Below are positions 38,355-48,412 of a stretch of 56,262 bases of DNA, piece by piece. Numbering within the stretch: the first letter of the stretch is position 1; every line of letters begins with the position of its first letter. Source of the stretch: Saprospiraceae bacterium (GTDB lineage Bacteria; Bacteroidota; Bacteroidia; Chitinophagales; Saprospiraceae); contig JAHDIN010000022.1 in assembly GCA_020630775.1 (NCBI GenBank), forward strand, positions 1 through 56,262, read 5' to 3'. The notes under the pieces were generated by a model, which saw only the letters and a list, made by a program, of their open reading frames with translations, was not told the origin of the DNA and ran no database searches. A program made the position numbers and the translations under genes.

Positions 38355-38945
38355 ATGTTTTTAGAGCCCAATTTTAAAGGACAAAGGAGCGGATGGATAG
38401 AGGTCGTTTGTGGTTCTATGTTTTCAGGTAAAACAGAAGAATTAATCCGTCGATTAAAAAGAGCTCAGATTGCGAATCAAAAAGTCCAAATATTTAAACC
38501 GCACAAGGACACTAGATATGACGATATAAATGTGGTTTCGCATGATAAAAATTCCCTAGAGTCAATTCCGGTTAAATCAAGTCTTGAGATTTATAACTAT
38601 GTTGAGAAAATCAATGTAGTTGGTGTTGACGAGGCACAATTTTTTGATAATGACCTCATAGAAGTCTGTCAAAAATTAGCTATAAATGGTATTCGGGTAA
38701 TTATAGCTGGCTTGGATATGGATTTTAGAGGGCAGCCGTTTGGGCCTATTCCTGGGCTATTAGCTGTGGCAGAGTACATCACAAAAGTACATGCTATCTG
38801 TCCTCACTGTGGAAGTTTGGCTACACATTCCTATAGATTAAGTTCGGAAAAAGAAACCGTTGTCCTTGGAGAAAAAGACAAATACGAGCCTCGATGCAGA
38901 ATTTGTTTCCAAATGGGGCCAATTCTAGATTTTCATTCAAGTTAG
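38355..38945 (+). CDS. tdk: Thymidine kinase
   Basis: This type II thymidine kinase phosphorylates thymidine for dTMP salvage. The 196-residue protein has the P-loop [10 protein letters not shown] (about residues 20-29), a Walker-B-like [10 protein letters not shown] with the catalytic glutamate (about 92-101), and two zinc-binding cysteine pairs (CPHC near 148 and CRIC near 183). Length and motif spacing are normal. Confidence 0.96.
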   Translation: MFLEPNFKGQRSGWIEVVCGSMFSGKTEELIRRLKRAQIANQKVQIFKPHKDTRYDDINVVSHDKNSLESIPVKSSLEIYNYVEKINVVGVDEAQFFDNDLIEVCQKLAINGIRVIIAGLDMDFRGQPFGPIPGLLAVAEYITKVHAICPHCGSLATHSYRLSSEKETVVLGEKDKYEPRCRICFQMGPILDFHSS

Positions 38946-38970
38946 CCTAGTCGAATAAGGCTCAATTTTA

Positions 38971-38978
38971 TACATTTG
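38971..38978 (+). promoter_or_regulatory. -7 box upstream of purH
   Basis: TACATTTG fits TAnnTTTG and lies 21 bases before the purH ATG. No clear -33 box is seen. Confidence 0.5.
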
Positions 38979-38999
38979 TCGCCTATTTAAGCCAACAGC

Positions 39000-40526
39000 A
39001 TGTCGAGAAAGAAAATCCGTTCCGCCCTTATCTCTGTGTTTGATAAATCAGGTTTGGAAAATATATCTGTAGCCCTCAAAAATTCTGATATAACTGTTTA
39101 TTCAACAGGGGGGACTTATAACTTTTTAGTTGAGCAAGGATTGTCTCCTATAAAAGTAGAAGACATAACAAGTTACCCCTCCATTTTAGATGGGCGTGTC
39201 AAAACTTTACATCCTAAGGTTTTTGGAGGCATTTTAGCAAGAAGAAATGAAGATCATTTAGGCCAATTGTCTAATTATGAAATCCCTGAGATTGATTTAG
39301 TAGTGGTTGATCTTTACCCTTTTGAAAAAACGGTTGCCTCAACAGATGATGAAGAAGCGATAATTGAGAAAATTGATATTGGAGGTATTGCCCTTATAAG
39401 AGCGGCAGCTAAAAACTATAATGATGTGGTCATTATACCTTCTAAAGAGCAATACAGTGATCTAGAAGAAATTCTCAATAATGATGCTAGCACAGATTTA
39501 AACGATAGAAAAAAATTAGCATCACAAGCCTTCGCTGTTTCTTCTCATTATGATTCTGCGATTTTTAATTACTTCAATAGATCTGTAGGGTTGGAAGATA
39601 AATTGCGTATCAGTTTCCAATCTGCTTCAACATTAAGATATGGTGAAAATCCTCACCAACAAGGTATTTACTTTGGAGAAATGAACAATGTTTTTCATAA
39701 GCTATCTGGAAAAGATTTGTCATTTAATAATCTTGTTGATGTAGATGCAGCCATGCAATTAATGGCAGAATTTGTCAATGACAAGCCTACTGTGGCGGTA
39801 CTAAAACATACGAACCCATGCGGATTAGCAACGCGTGACAATATATTTTCAGCTTGGACTGATGCTTTGGCAGGAGATCCTGTGTCTGCCTTTGGAGGTG
39901 TTATTATTGCCAATACAAAGATTGATCTTCAAACTGCAGAGGCCGTCAATGAATTGTTTTATGAAGTCTTAATGGCACCAGATTTTGATCAAGATGCTTT
40001 AGAACTTTTACAGAAAAAGAAGAAGCGTATCTTATTAAAAATTAATTCTTTTGAAAGATCTCAAAAGAGTTATAAAACTATTCTGAATGGGGTCATTATG
40101 CAGGATACGGATTTGAAAATGGAGAATGCTAATGATTTCGAATGTAAAACAAATCAGCAGCCAACAGCCAATCAGATTGCAGACTTGATGTTTGCTAATA
40201 AAGCGGTAAAACATTTAAAATCAAATACAATCGTGCTTGTTAGGGATCAACAGCTATTAGGAATGGGTTCGGGACAAACTTCTAGAGTGGATGCGTGTAA
40301 GCAAGCAATTACAAAAGCCGGAGTGATGGGATTTGAATTAGAAGGAGCAGTTATGGCATCAGATGCTTTTTTCCCATTTCCTGATTGTGTGGAATTGGCA
40401 CATAAGGCGGGTATTCAGGCAGTTGTTCAGCCAGGAGGTTCTATTAAAGACCAGTTGAGTATTGATTATTGTAATGATAATAATCTAGCTATGGTATTTA
40501 CTGGCACTAGACATTTTAAACATTAG
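39000..40526 (+). CDS. purH: Bifunctional AICAR formyltransferase/IMP cyclohydrolase
   Basis: PurH performs the last two steps of purine synthesis to IMP. The 508-residue protein has an N-terminal MGS-like IMP cyclohydrolase domain (about residues 1-150; ALISVFDKSGLE, STGGTYNFL) and a C-terminal AICARFT domain with KHTNPCGLA (about 265) and a GMGSGQTSRVDA motif near 420. Length is normal. The stop lies five bases before coaX, so the two genes form an operon. Confidence 0.96.
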   Translation: MSRKKIRSALISVFDKSGLENISVALKNSDITVYSTGGTYNFLVEQGLSPIKVEDITSYPSILDGRVKTLHPKVFGGILARRNEDHLGQLSNYEIPEIDLVVVDLYPFEKTVASTDDEEAIIEKIDIGGIALIRAAAKNYNDVVIIPSKEQYSDLEEILNNDASTDLNDRKKLASQAFAVSSHYDSAIFNYFNRSVGLEDKLRISFQSASTLRYGENPHQQGIYFGEMNNVFHKLSGKDLSFNNLVDVDAAMQLMAEFVNDKPTVAVLKHTNPCGLATRDNIFSAWTDALAGDPVSAFGGVIIANTKIDLQTAEAVNELFYEVLMAPDFDQDALELLQKKKKRILLKINSFERSQKSYKTILNGVIMQDTDLKMENANDFECKTNQQPTANQIADLMFANKAVKHLKSNTIVLVRDQQLLGMGSGQTSRVDACKQAITKAGVMGFELEGAVMASDAFFPFPDCVELAHKAGIQAVVQPGGSIKDQLSIDYCNDNNLAMVFTGTRHFKH

Positions 40527-40531
40527 TCTTA

Positions 40532-41254
40532 ATGAACCTGATTGTTGATATAGGCAATTCATTTATAAAACTAGCCATCTATAAGGATGATGATTTAAAA
40601 TTTTTCAAGCGCTTTGTAAAAGTAAGAGTAAAGGATATTCAAAGTCTAGTTAAAAGATATCCTTTTCGTAGTGCTATAGTTTCTTCAGTTAGGAAAACAG
40701 AACCTTATTTCATACAACATTTAGACAAGAATTATCATCTTATAAAATTGAGTCATAGGACTAAAGTACCTGTGCAAATTAAATACAAAACACCTCAAAC
40801 ATTAGGATTAGATCGATTGGCGGCAGTTGTAGGCGCTTTCTATATGTTTCCGAAGGAAAAATCTTTGGTTATTGACATAGGCACTTGCATGACATTTGAT
40901 TATGTTGACGCTAAAGGCGTCTATCATGGAGGCAATATATCACCTGGTGTAGAGTTAAGGTTAAATGCAATGCACCATTTTACCTCTGCTTTACCTCAAG
41001 AAAAGCGAAAAGTGAATAAAGATGTCCTAGGTAAATCCACCAAAGAAGCCATTCAAAATGGTGCAGTTTGGGGCTTAAAATTCGAGATTGAGGGTTTTAT
41101 AAAATATTTAACTAAAAAGATGGGTGCTATTCGGGTCATTTTGACTGGTGGAGACGCTGAATATTTTGGTGAATTATTAGAATCTAAGATATTTGTGAAG
41201 CCTAACCTAGTCCTTTATGGACTCAACAAAATATTGACAATAAATATTGATTGA
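40532..41254 (+). CDS. coaX: Type III pantothenate kinase
   Basis: CoaX phosphorylates pantothenate, the first step of coenzyme A synthesis. The 240-residue protein has the ASKHA-fold motifs VDIGNSFIKLAIY at the start, GLDRLAAVVGAF (about residue 90), and DIGTCMTFDYVDAKGVYHGGNISPG (about 113-137). It lies five bases after purH. An outer-membrane protein gene follows about 56 bases later, an order that I recall from other Bacteroidota. Confidence 0.94.
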   Translation: MNLIVDIGNSFIKLAIYKDDDLKFFKRFVKVRVKDIQSLVKRYPFRSAIVSSVRKTEPYFIQHLDKNYHLIKLSHRTKVPVQIKYKTPQTLGLDRLAAVVGAFYMFPKEKSLVIDIGTCMTFDYVDAKGVYHGGNISPGVELRLNAMHHFTSALPQEKRKVNKDVLGKSTKEAIQNGAVWGLKFEIEGFIKYLTKKMGAIRVILTGGDAEYFGELLESKIFVKPNLVLYGLNKILTINID

Positions 41255-41310
41255 TCCTGTTTTAAATATAATTATCTGAGGCTTTTTTGAAGGACTTTAA
41301 TCTAAATAAT

Positions 41311-42708
41311 ATGTTTAAGAACCCTTGTAAAAAGGTCTTCCTACCCAATAAGACAGTATTTTATAAACTGATCTTGACGCTGATGCTATTTGGGCCCATA
41401 CTTTCTAATGCTCAATCAAAGATTAACTCACCTTATTCAAGATTTGGAATAGGGGATGTAAATGGTAGAGAATTTATGTATTCCCAACAAATGGGAGGCT
41501 TAGGAGCGGCATTTACCAATCCATATTCTATCAATATTGTAAATCCAGCTGCATTAGCGCATTTAGAAGTAACATCTTTTGATCTTGGATTAGAAGCTAA
41601 GTCATTTGGATTGAAAGATGCTAGTGATCCCGATTATACCAATTTATGGTCAGGGAACATGTCATATATGTCATTAGCTGTCCCACTTCAAAATAAGTTG
41701 AATGACATACTAGAAAGGAAGCAAAGGCCATATTCTGTGACAACCGCTTTTACATTATTACCGTATTCTGTGGTTGGATATGATATATCGGTTGTGGATA
41801 GCACGAATGTAGATTTGGGCACTTTTGTGAGAAACTTTAGTGGAAGCGGTGGTACATTTCAATTTATGTGGAGCAACGCTGTCAGATATAAAGATTTTTC
41901 TTTTGGATTAAATACATCCTACCTATTTGGCAAGTTGAATTACGATAAAAACTTCATCTTGACTGAAAATCCAGCTTCATATGTAACGACATTTGAAAAT
42001 TCACATAGGTTAAATGGGTTCAGATGGAATGCTGGTCTATTATATACCTTAAACTTCGATAAGTCTGAAGAAAAAGAGGGTGAGTCTGATATAGATAAGA
42101 AAAAAATGACCTTCGGTGTTTATGGTAATGGATCTTCTTCGATCAATGTAAGCAGCAGGATTTTGGAGACAGCGACGCAGTTTGTAGGGCTATTGGAGGT
42201 TAGAGATACCTTAGGTATGCTTCAGGAGGATGTTGAAACTTCGGGCACTTTACCAGCTGAATTGGGATTTGGAGTACAATATTATCACGGTCAAAAATTC
42301 GGTATCGGCGTTAATTATAGCCAAACCAGTTGGTCTGATTTTGCTGCTGATTTTGTTAATAATCCATTAAAAAACACTTCAAAGTTATCAATCGGCGGTT
42401 ATTATCGTCCTAATTATAAATCGGTTACAAGTTACTTTTCGAGAGTGCATTATCGATTTGGATTACATTACAGATCAATTCCAGTAGAAGAAATTCAACA
42501 GAATCAAGGAGAAGTTGTAAGAGATGTTGGTTTGAACTTTGGAATGGGCTTCCCTTTCTTCTATCAGAGAAAAATATCTCATTTAAATTTAGGGATCTCT
42601 GCAGGAATGAAAGGACAAGGAACCGCCATAGAAGAGAGATATCTCAGATTTACATTCAGCTTCACATTTAATGATGATGAATGGTTTATAAAAAGGAAAT
42701 ATAATTAA
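41311..42708 (+). CDS. Predicted outer-membrane beta-barrel protein
   Basis: From ATG at 41311 the protein has 465 residues (TTG at 41287 would add eight). A signal peptide (about 1-34, ending LSNAQ) precedes SPYSRFGIGDVNGREF, a motif of a conserved Bacteroidota outer-membrane family, and many amphipathic strands with alternating aromatic residues. The C-terminus ends in a strand (LRFTFSFTFNDDEWFIKRKYN). Transported substance or partner is unknown. It lies between coaX and a TPR protein, probably in one transcript. Confidence 0.8.
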   Translation: MFKNPCKKVFLPNKTVFYKLILTLMLFGPILSNAQSKINSPYSRFGIGDVNGREFMYSQQMGGLGAAFTNPYSINIVNPAALAHLEVTSFDLGLEAKSFGLKDASDPDYTNLWSGNMSYMSLAVPLQNKLNDILERKQRPYSVTTAFTLLPYSVVGYDISVVDSTNVDLGTFVRNFSGSGGTFQFMWSNAVRYKDFSFGLNTSYLFGKLNYDKNFILTENPASYVTTFENSHRLNGFRWNAGLLYTLNFDKSEEKEGESDIDKKKMTFGVYGNGSSSINVSSRILETATQFVGLLEVRDTLGMLQEDVETSGTLPAELGFGVQYYHGQKFGIGVNYSQTSWSDFAADFVNNPLKNTSKLSIGGYYRPNYKSVTSYFSRVHYRFGLHYRSIPVEEIQQNQGEVVRDVGLNFGMGFPFFYQRKISHLNLGISAGMKGQGTAIEERYLRFTFSFTFNDDEWFIKRKYN

Positions 42709-42727
42709 GGATTCAAATAGAAATATT

Positions 42728-44143
42728 ATGATCAATATGAGAAACATTTTCACACTGTTATTAGCATTATCTGTTTCGGTTTGTATGGGACAATATGCTT
42801 CTTGGGTAGGTACTCCACACGAAGACGAAGCCAGTGATGCGCATTCAGTTTATAGACAAATGCTCAAGTCAGAGGATTATGCAGGTGCAGAGACTCATTG
42901 GAAAAAAGCATATGAATTAGCTCCAGCAGCAGACGGTAAAAGAGATTACCACTTTATGGATGGTGCAAAAATCTACATTCATAAATTCAAGAATGAAGCA
43001 GATGCTGCGCAAAAGGAGGCACATAAAGAAATGATCTATAAGCTTTATAGCCAAGCTATTGAAGCCTATGAAAATAGAGATATTAAACCTTCAAAATGCG
43101 GTGATGATGATGCTTGCTACGAAGCTAAAATTGGATCTGTTCTAGCTAAAAAAGGATATGCAATGTTTTATCATATCAATGCGCCGTACTCTGAAAATTT
43201 AGCAGTTTATGATCAAGCTCTGGAGAAAATAGGTAATGATATTGAATATACTTTTTTCGATCCAGTGGCTGCTATGGTAGTTTACCAATTTCAAAAAGGC
43301 AAATTAGATAAAGAACAAACTTTGGGTTACTTCCAAAAAATGGAAGAAATTGCTAAGTACAATTTAGATAATAATGCAAAACTAGGCGACTATTATGACC
43401 AAGCTTGGAAATCTGCAAAATCAAAATTTGGTCCGATTGAAACCGAGTTATTTGATTGTGATTATTTCAAGCCTTCATATATGAAGATGTACCAAGATGA
43501 TCCGAATGATATGGATCAACTTAAAAACATCATCGGTTTACTTAAGAAAAGAAACTGTGATCCTTCTGATCCTTTCTTGATGGATCTTGAATCCAAGTGG
43601 AAAACCTATGCTGCTCAGACTAATGCTGCACTTCAAGCAGAATTCGAAGCAAATAATCCAGCAGTAATGGCAAAGAAAAAATATGATGCAGGGGATTTTG
43701 CAGGAGCTATTGCAAAATATAACGAGGCTATTAATGCGGAGACAGATCCAAGTAAGAAAGCAGGATACCTATTTTCAAGAGCTTCTATAGAATTTAGAAA
43801 GTTAAAAGAATATTCTAAAGCAAGAGCAACTGCTCGAGAAGCTGCAAAATTAAGAGCGAATTGGGGCAGACCATTTATGTTGATTGGTGATATGTATGCG
43901 ACTTCAGCTAGAAATTGCGGTAATGCATGGAATCAAAGATTAGCTATTTTGGCTGCAATTGATAAGTACAATTATGCCAAGTCAATAGATCCTGAAGTAG
44001 CAAGTGAAGCAGCTACAAAAGTTTCAAAATATAGAGGATCTATGCCGAGCCAAGAAGATGGATTTATGCAGGGTATCAAGAAGGGAGATAGTGTAAAAGT
44101 AGGATGTTGGATAGGAGAGACGGTTAAGGTTAGATATAATTAA
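42728..44143 (+). CDS. Secreted TPR-like protein (471 residues)
   Basis: A signal peptide (about residues 1-22, ending VCMGQ) precedes helical repeats of the TPR type. The clearest are near 25-60 (SVYRQMLKSEDYAGAETHWKKAYELAP) and 320-380. The C-terminus ends with KKGDSVKVGCWIGETVKVRYN. It is a paralogue of the lipoprotein at 45960, sharing the N-terminal repeat, a tandem of TPR units, and the GDSxKVGCW ending. It is probably periplasmic or surface-exposed. A terminator follows. Confidence 0.8.
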   Translation: MINMRNIFTLLLALSVSVCMGQYASWVGTPHEDEASDAHSVYRQMLKSEDYAGAETHWKKAYELAPAADGKRDYHFMDGAKIYIHKFKNEADAAQKEAHKEMIYKLYSQAIEAYENRDIKPSKCGDDDACYEAKIGSVLAKKGYAMFYHINAPYSENLAVYDQALEKIGNDIEYTFFDPVAAMVVYQFQKGKLDKEQTLGYFQKMEEIAKYNLDNNAKLGDYYDQAWKSAKSKFGPIETELFDCDYFKPSYMKMYQDDPNDMDQLKNIIGLLKKRNCDPSDPFLMDLESKWKTYAAQTNAALQAEFEANNPAVMAKKKYDAGDFAGAIAKYNEAINAETDPSKKAGYLFSRASIEFRKLKEYSKARATAREAAKLRANWGRPFMLIGDMYATSARNCGNAWNQRLAILAAIDKYNYAKSIDPEVASEAATKVSKYRGSMPSQEDGFMQGIKKGDSVKVGCWIGETVKVRYN

Positions 44144-44168
44144 TCTAGTCTGTAATAAGGATAAAAAA

Positions 44169-44203
44169 AAGGGGTTCGAAAAACACTCGAATCCCTTTTT
44201 CTT
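44169..44203. terminator. Bidirectional terminator between convergent genes
   Basis: AAGGGGTTCGA pairs with TCGAATCCCTT with one G-U pair. A runs precede it and T runs follow, so it can serve both the TPR gene and the minus-strand barrel gene. Confidence 0.82.
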
Positions 44204-44231
44204 TTAAGTTATTTGATTTTTTATGAAAGTT

Positions 44232-44657
44232 TTAAAAGTAGTATCCCACATTTAAAACTAAATCTCCATTATAAGTTGTTCTGTACTGAAGTTCTCCATA
44301 AAAACTTCCCGAAAATCTAACACCTGCTCCAAGGTTTAATCCTAATTCAGTATCTGAAGAACCATTGCCACTTACTCTAGTGAAGTTAAGACCACCTTTT
44401 CCATATAGTGGGATGCCATCAGAAATTTCAGTAATCTCATATGTCACATCACCATCTAAAGCCAATGCTGTGCCCCCATCAAAAAAATACAAAGAAGCTG
44501 ATGGAACGATGTCAATATTTTCAATATCCAAATCTAATATGGCACGACCTTGAACACCAAAGTTGTCCCAATAAGAAATACCTGCACCAAATTGTGTTTG
44601 GCCGAAGGCGAAAGTCGCTGAAAATAGTAATGCGAAAAGTGTCAGTTGTTTTTTCAT
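44232..44657 (-). CDS. Small outer-membrane beta-barrel protein
   Basis: The 141-residue protein has a signal peptide (about residues 1-19, ending AFGQ) and about eight amphipathic beta strands, ending in LVLNVGYYF, a typical barrel end with a terminal phenylalanine. It resembles OmpW/OmpX-like small barrels of Bacteroidota. No enzymatic motif is seen. It is monocistronic and converges on the TPR gene. Confidence 0.75.
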   Translation of the reverse strand: MKKQLTLFALLFSATFAFGQTQFGAGISYWDNFGVQGRAILDLDIENIDIVPSASLYFFDGGTALALDGDVTYEITEISDGIPLYGKGGLNFTRVSGNGSSDTELGLNLGAGVRFSGSFYGELQYRTTYNGDLVLNVGYYF

Positions 44658-44726
44658 GTTTTAAAGTTTTAGTTATCAATTGTTTTCGCGGTCAAAATAT
44701 AAAATTGATTTGAATTTTTTCTCACC

Positions 44727-45815
44727 CTATTGGCCGAAACTTATACCTATTTGTTTGGCAGTTTTAATTAGATAATGCCGCTTATTTACATAATTATAAT
44801 CGCTAATAGCCTTTTTTAGGCTTGTATCGCTAACAGTATTGTTGCTGAGGGTTACCATTCTTCCATACTTTCCTTTCTTTATTAATTCAAAAGCTCTGGC
44901 TCCAAAAGCGGTTGCTAAGATACGATCATAGGCCACAGGCGTACCGCCTCTCTGAATATGCCCAAGGACTGCAACACGAACATCAGCTTGACAACCAGCT
45001 TCTTCAAGCTGACGCCTTAAAACATTGCCAATGCCTCCCAGTTTGATATTATGATCGCCTTTTTCATTTCTACCAACGACCTTTTCATCAATTTTTGCGC
45101 CTTCAGCAATAACAATATTTACAAAGCCGCGACCTTTTTTATATCTCTTATTTATGGTCTTGACCAAACTTTGAATATTAAACTTGATTTCAGGAATAAG
45201 ACATATCTCTGCGCCACCTGCAATAGCCGTATGCAAAGCTATCCATCCAGCATCTCTTCCCATCACTTCTAATATCATAACACGATTATGACTAGAAGCT
45301 GTAGTAACTAGTTTATCAAATGCATCCGTAGCAATTTGTACGGCTGTCGAAAATCCAAATGTGACATCTGTAGCAGAGAGATCATTGTCAATCGTTTTTG
45401 GTACACCGATAATATTTAATCCCTTTTTATAAAGTTCATAAGAAATGGCTTGAGATCCATCTCCTCCAATATTGACCACGGCATCAAAATTTAATTTTTG
45501 AATTTTCTTAACCAGATCCTTACTGATGTCTTTATAAGTAATCAAACCATTTTTATTTTTAAATGGAAATTTCAACGGATTACCTTTGTTTGTTGTCTTT
45601 ATTATGGTGCCCCCTTTTACATGTATACCACCAACTTTTTGAGGTGTTAATTTTACTATTTCTACAGGATCGGCAATTATACCATTAAAAGCTTCAATGC
45701 TGCCAAATACTTCATAACTCCCATCATTATGGGCCGACTTCACGATAGCTCTTATAACGGCATTTAAACCTGGACAATCTCCACCTCCAGTTAAAACAAG
45801 AATTTTCTTTTTCAT
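44727..45815 (-). CDS. pfkA: 6-phosphofructokinase
   Basis: This enzyme phosphorylates fructose-6-phosphate in glycolysis. The 362-residue protein has GGGDCPGLNAVIRA at the start, NIGGDGSQ for the nucleotide, PKTIDNDLSATDVTFGF with the catalytic aspartate, EVMGRDAGWIA and LGHIQRGG. GGDGS (Gly104 in E. coli numbering) points to ATP, whereas Lys in PKTIDND (position 124) is usual for PPi-dependent enzymes. This mixed type is known in ATP-using group III enzymes, so ATP is likely. It is divergent from the lipoprotein gene at 45960. Confidence 0.93.
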   Translation of the reverse strand: MKKKILVLTGGGDCPGLNAVIRAIVKSAHNDGSYEVFGSIEAFNGIIADPVEIVKLTPQKVGGIHVKGGTIIKTTNKGNPLKFPFKNKNGLITYKDISKDLVKKIQKLNFDAVVNIGGDGSQAISYELYKKGLNIIGVPKTIDNDLSATDVTFGFSTAVQIATDAFDKLVTTASSHNRVMILEVMGRDAGWIALHTAIAGGAEICLIPEIKFNIQSLVKTINKRYKKGRGFVNIVIAEGAKIDEKVVGRNEKGDHNIKLGGIGNVLRRQLEEAGCQADVRVAVLGHIQRGGTPVAYDRILATAFGARAFELIKKGKYGRMVTLSNNTVSDTSLKKAISDYNYVNKRHYLIKTAKQIGISFGQ

Positions 45816-45860
45816 CTAATCGTTAATTAAGAAATGAAATTAAAAAATAAGATGGCATTG

Positions 45861-45910
45861 AAGTGATTTAATAACAAGTGTTCAACTAACAATTTGTTAT
45901 TAAATCACTT
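45861..45910. repeat. 17-bp perfect inverted repeat between pfkA and a lipoprotein gene
   Basis: AAGTGATTTAATAACAA (45861-45877) and its exact complement (45894-45910) flank a 16-base loop in the 144-base gap between two divergent genes. There is no T-run, and the site lies upstream of both genes. It could be a binding site for a dimeric regulator or a structured leader. Confidence 0.7.
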
Positions 45911-45959
45911 CATTAAGACCTCAATATGTATTTTTATCGTCTAAATTAAAAATAGTCTT

Positions 45960-47387
45960 ATGAGAAGCGTTCTGATTTATTTCACCATTTCCATCTTGGT
46001 TGTTTTGTTTGCTTGCACACCCAAAATTGCAGAGGAGTTGCCAGTTGAAGAACCAAAGCCTGAAGAGGTAATTGAAACAGTAGACAATCCTTGTACTACA
46101 TTTAGTGGATTGACTGCTTCGGTAAGAGAAGAAACTGAAACAGCGTATGTGTTGTATAAAGATCAAGTTAAACTAAAAAATTTCGACAAGGCATATAAGT
46201 TATGGAAAGTCGCATATTATAATGCGCCTGCTGCTAATGGAAGAATTAAGTATCAGTTTGAAGATGGGGTTACTATCTATAAGCACTTTTATAAGGAAGC
46301 AAGTGATCCCCAACTAAAAAGCAGCTACGTAGATACCGTTATGATGATCTATGATAAAAGAGTTGAATGTTTTGGAGAAGAAGCATACGTCGCTGGTAGA
46401 AAGGCTTTTGATTATTACTACTATTTTAATGCTGAATCAAATACAGATGAAGTATACGCACTCTTTAAACAATCAATAGATGCTAAAAAAGAGAAGACTG
46501 ATTACTTTGTTATAAATCCCTTCACTAAGATTTTGACTGATAAAATTATCAATGAAGAAATCTCTCTAGAGGAAGGCCAGAAATATACACAATTGGTATT
46601 GGACGCAATTGATTTTGGTAATGCTTCTGGAAAAAATAAGGAGGCATGGGAGATTATAAATAATTATGCGCCGGCACGATTAGAAAATTTGGAAGGGATC
46701 AAGGGATTGTATCCTTGTTCTTATTACGAGAAAAAATATATGGCTTTGCTTGAATCCAATCCTGATGACTGCGAAACGATAAGTACTGTTTATGGAAGAA
46801 TGTTATGGGGAGGCTGTGATGGTACCAATGCTAATGTACAGAAAGTAAAAGCTATAAAAGATGATAAGTGCTATACACCTCCACCACCTGTAGGTCCTTT
46901 GCGTCAAGCATTCAATGCTTATAATGAAGGGAAGTATTATGATGCCGTTAGCTTGTTTGAAGACTTTGTAAATAGAACTGATGATATTAAGAAGAAGGCT
47001 AAGTATACGCTTATGATTTCGAAAATTTATTATCGAGATATTAAGAATTACCCTAAATCAAGAACTTTCGCTCTAAAGTCTGCAGAATATAATCCTTCAT
47101 CAGGCGAGCCTTATTTAGTAATCGGTAAACTCTATGCTTCAAGTGGTCCTTTATGTGGACCGGGAACAGGATGGGATAGTCAAATAGTTACCTGGCCTGC
47201 AATTGATGCATGGCAAAAAGCAGTTGCTGATCCAGATACTAAAGCAGAGGCTAATAAACTAATCAGAAGCTATAAACAGTATATGCCAACCAAAGAGGAT
47301 GTATTTATTAGAGGTCTTAAAGCTGGTGATAGCTTTAAAGTAGGTTGTTGGATCAATAGATCGACGACGATTAGAACTGCAGATTAA
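45960..47387 (+). CDS. TPR-like lipoprotein, paralogue of the 42728 gene
   Basis: The 475-residue protein has a lipoprotein signal with lipobox LFAC (cysteine at residue 19), a proline/glutamate-rich linker (EELPVEEPKPEEVIE), then TPR-type helices (about 60-110 and 315-400). It ends with GDSFKVGCWINRSTTIRTAD. The last part, with GEPYLVIGKLYASSGPLCGPG, matches the pattern of the paralogue at 42728-44143. Lipidation at the outer membrane or inner membrane is expected. Partners are unknown. Confidence 0.82.
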   Translation: MRSVLIYFTISILVVLFACTPKIAEELPVEEPKPEEVIETVDNPCTTFSGLTASVREETETAYVLYKDQVKLKNFDKAYKLWKVAYYNAPAANGRIKYQFEDGVTIYKHFYKEASDPQLKSSYVDTVMMIYDKRVECFGEEAYVAGRKAFDYYYYFNAESNTDEVYALFKQSIDAKKEKTDYFVINPFTKILTDKIINEEISLEEGQKYTQLVLDAIDFGNASGKNKEAWEIINNYAPARLENLEGIKGLYPCSYYEKKYMALLESNPDDCETISTVYGRMLWGGCDGTNANVQKVKAIKDDKCYTPPPPVGPLRQAFNAYNEGKYYDAVSLFEDFVNRTDDIKKKAKYTLMISKIYYRDIKNYPKSRTFALKSAEYNPSSGEPYLVIGKLYASSGPLCGPGTGWDSQIVTWPAIDAWQKAVADPDTKAEANKLIRSYKQYMPTKEDVFIRGLKAGDSFKVGCWINRSTTIRTAD

Positions 47388-47620
47388 ATGTAAACATCAT
47401 TGAATGAATAAATTTTAAGTGTTAAAGCAGATTCAATGCATTAAATAGGACATTTAATGATACTTAAGGCTATAAATAGCCTAAATTCCTATGATCAAAA
47501 ATCAAAATAAACCCTCTGAGTGAATAAATGTTTATCTTATGATCTATTGGCTATAAGCCTTTGATATCTCGGTTTTTATCCAATTTTGAAATATCTTTAG
47601 CCGTTAATAAATTAAACTTT

Positions 47621-48412
47621 TTGAAGAGCGTATTTATATCCATCATTTTCATTTCCGTATGCTTTTTAGCTACAGGCCAGAGAGTCATACAACCTAAATT
47701 GGTTGAAACGGATTGGAAAGGAATTCTCTACAAAAAAGAATGGGCTGTAGATTTTCGAATTCACGAAAATGGAGCTGCTATTGCTTACAATTCAGGTACT
47801 ATAAGATCCTACGACAAAACGAGTTATTATCAATTCGAATTAGGCTTTATGCGAGATCCTAGAGAAAAATCTCAAAGTAGGATTTCAACAATCGGTGGCT
47901 CTGGTACATTCACATTTGGCAAGATTAATTCAGTAATAAATTTAAGGGCTGGTATCGGTCAAAAAAGATACTTGTCTGAGAAAGAAAAGCGCAAAGGCGT
48001 AGCAGTCGGTTACAGTTACGAAATTGGACCTTCTGTAGCATTGCTTAAGCCATACTATCTTGAAGTTGTTACAATTGCTACAGTTGACGGAGAAATAATC
48101 CCAGTTTTAGAAAGCATAAAATTCGACGGAGAAAATCAGGAGCAGTTTTTAGATATAAATGGAATTAGTGGGAGATCCTCATTTTTTAAGGGATTTGGTG
48201 AGTTGGGCGTAAGAGCAGGAATTCAAGGGAAAGTAGGCGCGCATATTGCTATGGGCGCTTTCGATAAAACTGTAAGAGCATTTGAAACCGGATTTATGTT
48301 CGACATATTTCCGACAAAAATTCCAATCTTCATTGAGACTGAAGCAGTCAGAAACAAAATTGGATTCGTAAGAGTTTACTTTAATATACATTTAGGTTCA
48401 AGGAATAATTAA
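47621..48412 (+). CDS. Conserved secreted protein of unknown function
   Basis: TTG at 47621 gives a clear signal peptide ([19 protein letters not shown]) and 263 residues; TTG at 47561 would add 20 residues without an obvious role. The mature part has repeated amphipathic strands (for example [26 protein letters not shown]) and ends with [10 protein letters not shown], which fits a beta-barrel. It overlaps lipA by one base (TAATG), so the genes are coupled. I recall similar proteins upstream of lipA in other Bacteroidota, but no function. The 170-base gap before it shows nothing recognisable. Confidence 0.72.
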   Translation: MKSVFISIIFISVCFLATGQRVIQPKLVETDWKGILYKKEWAVDFRIHENGAAIAYNSGTIRSYDKTSYYQFELGFMRDPREKSQSRISTIGGSGTFTFGKINSVINLRAGIGQKRYLSEKEKRKGVAVGYSYEIGPSVALLKPYYLEVVTIATVDGEIIPVLESIKFDGENQEQFLDINGISGRSSFFKGFGELGVRAGIQGKVGAHIAMGAFDKTVRAFETGFMFDIFPTKIPIFIETEAVRNKIGFVRVYFNIHLGSRNN

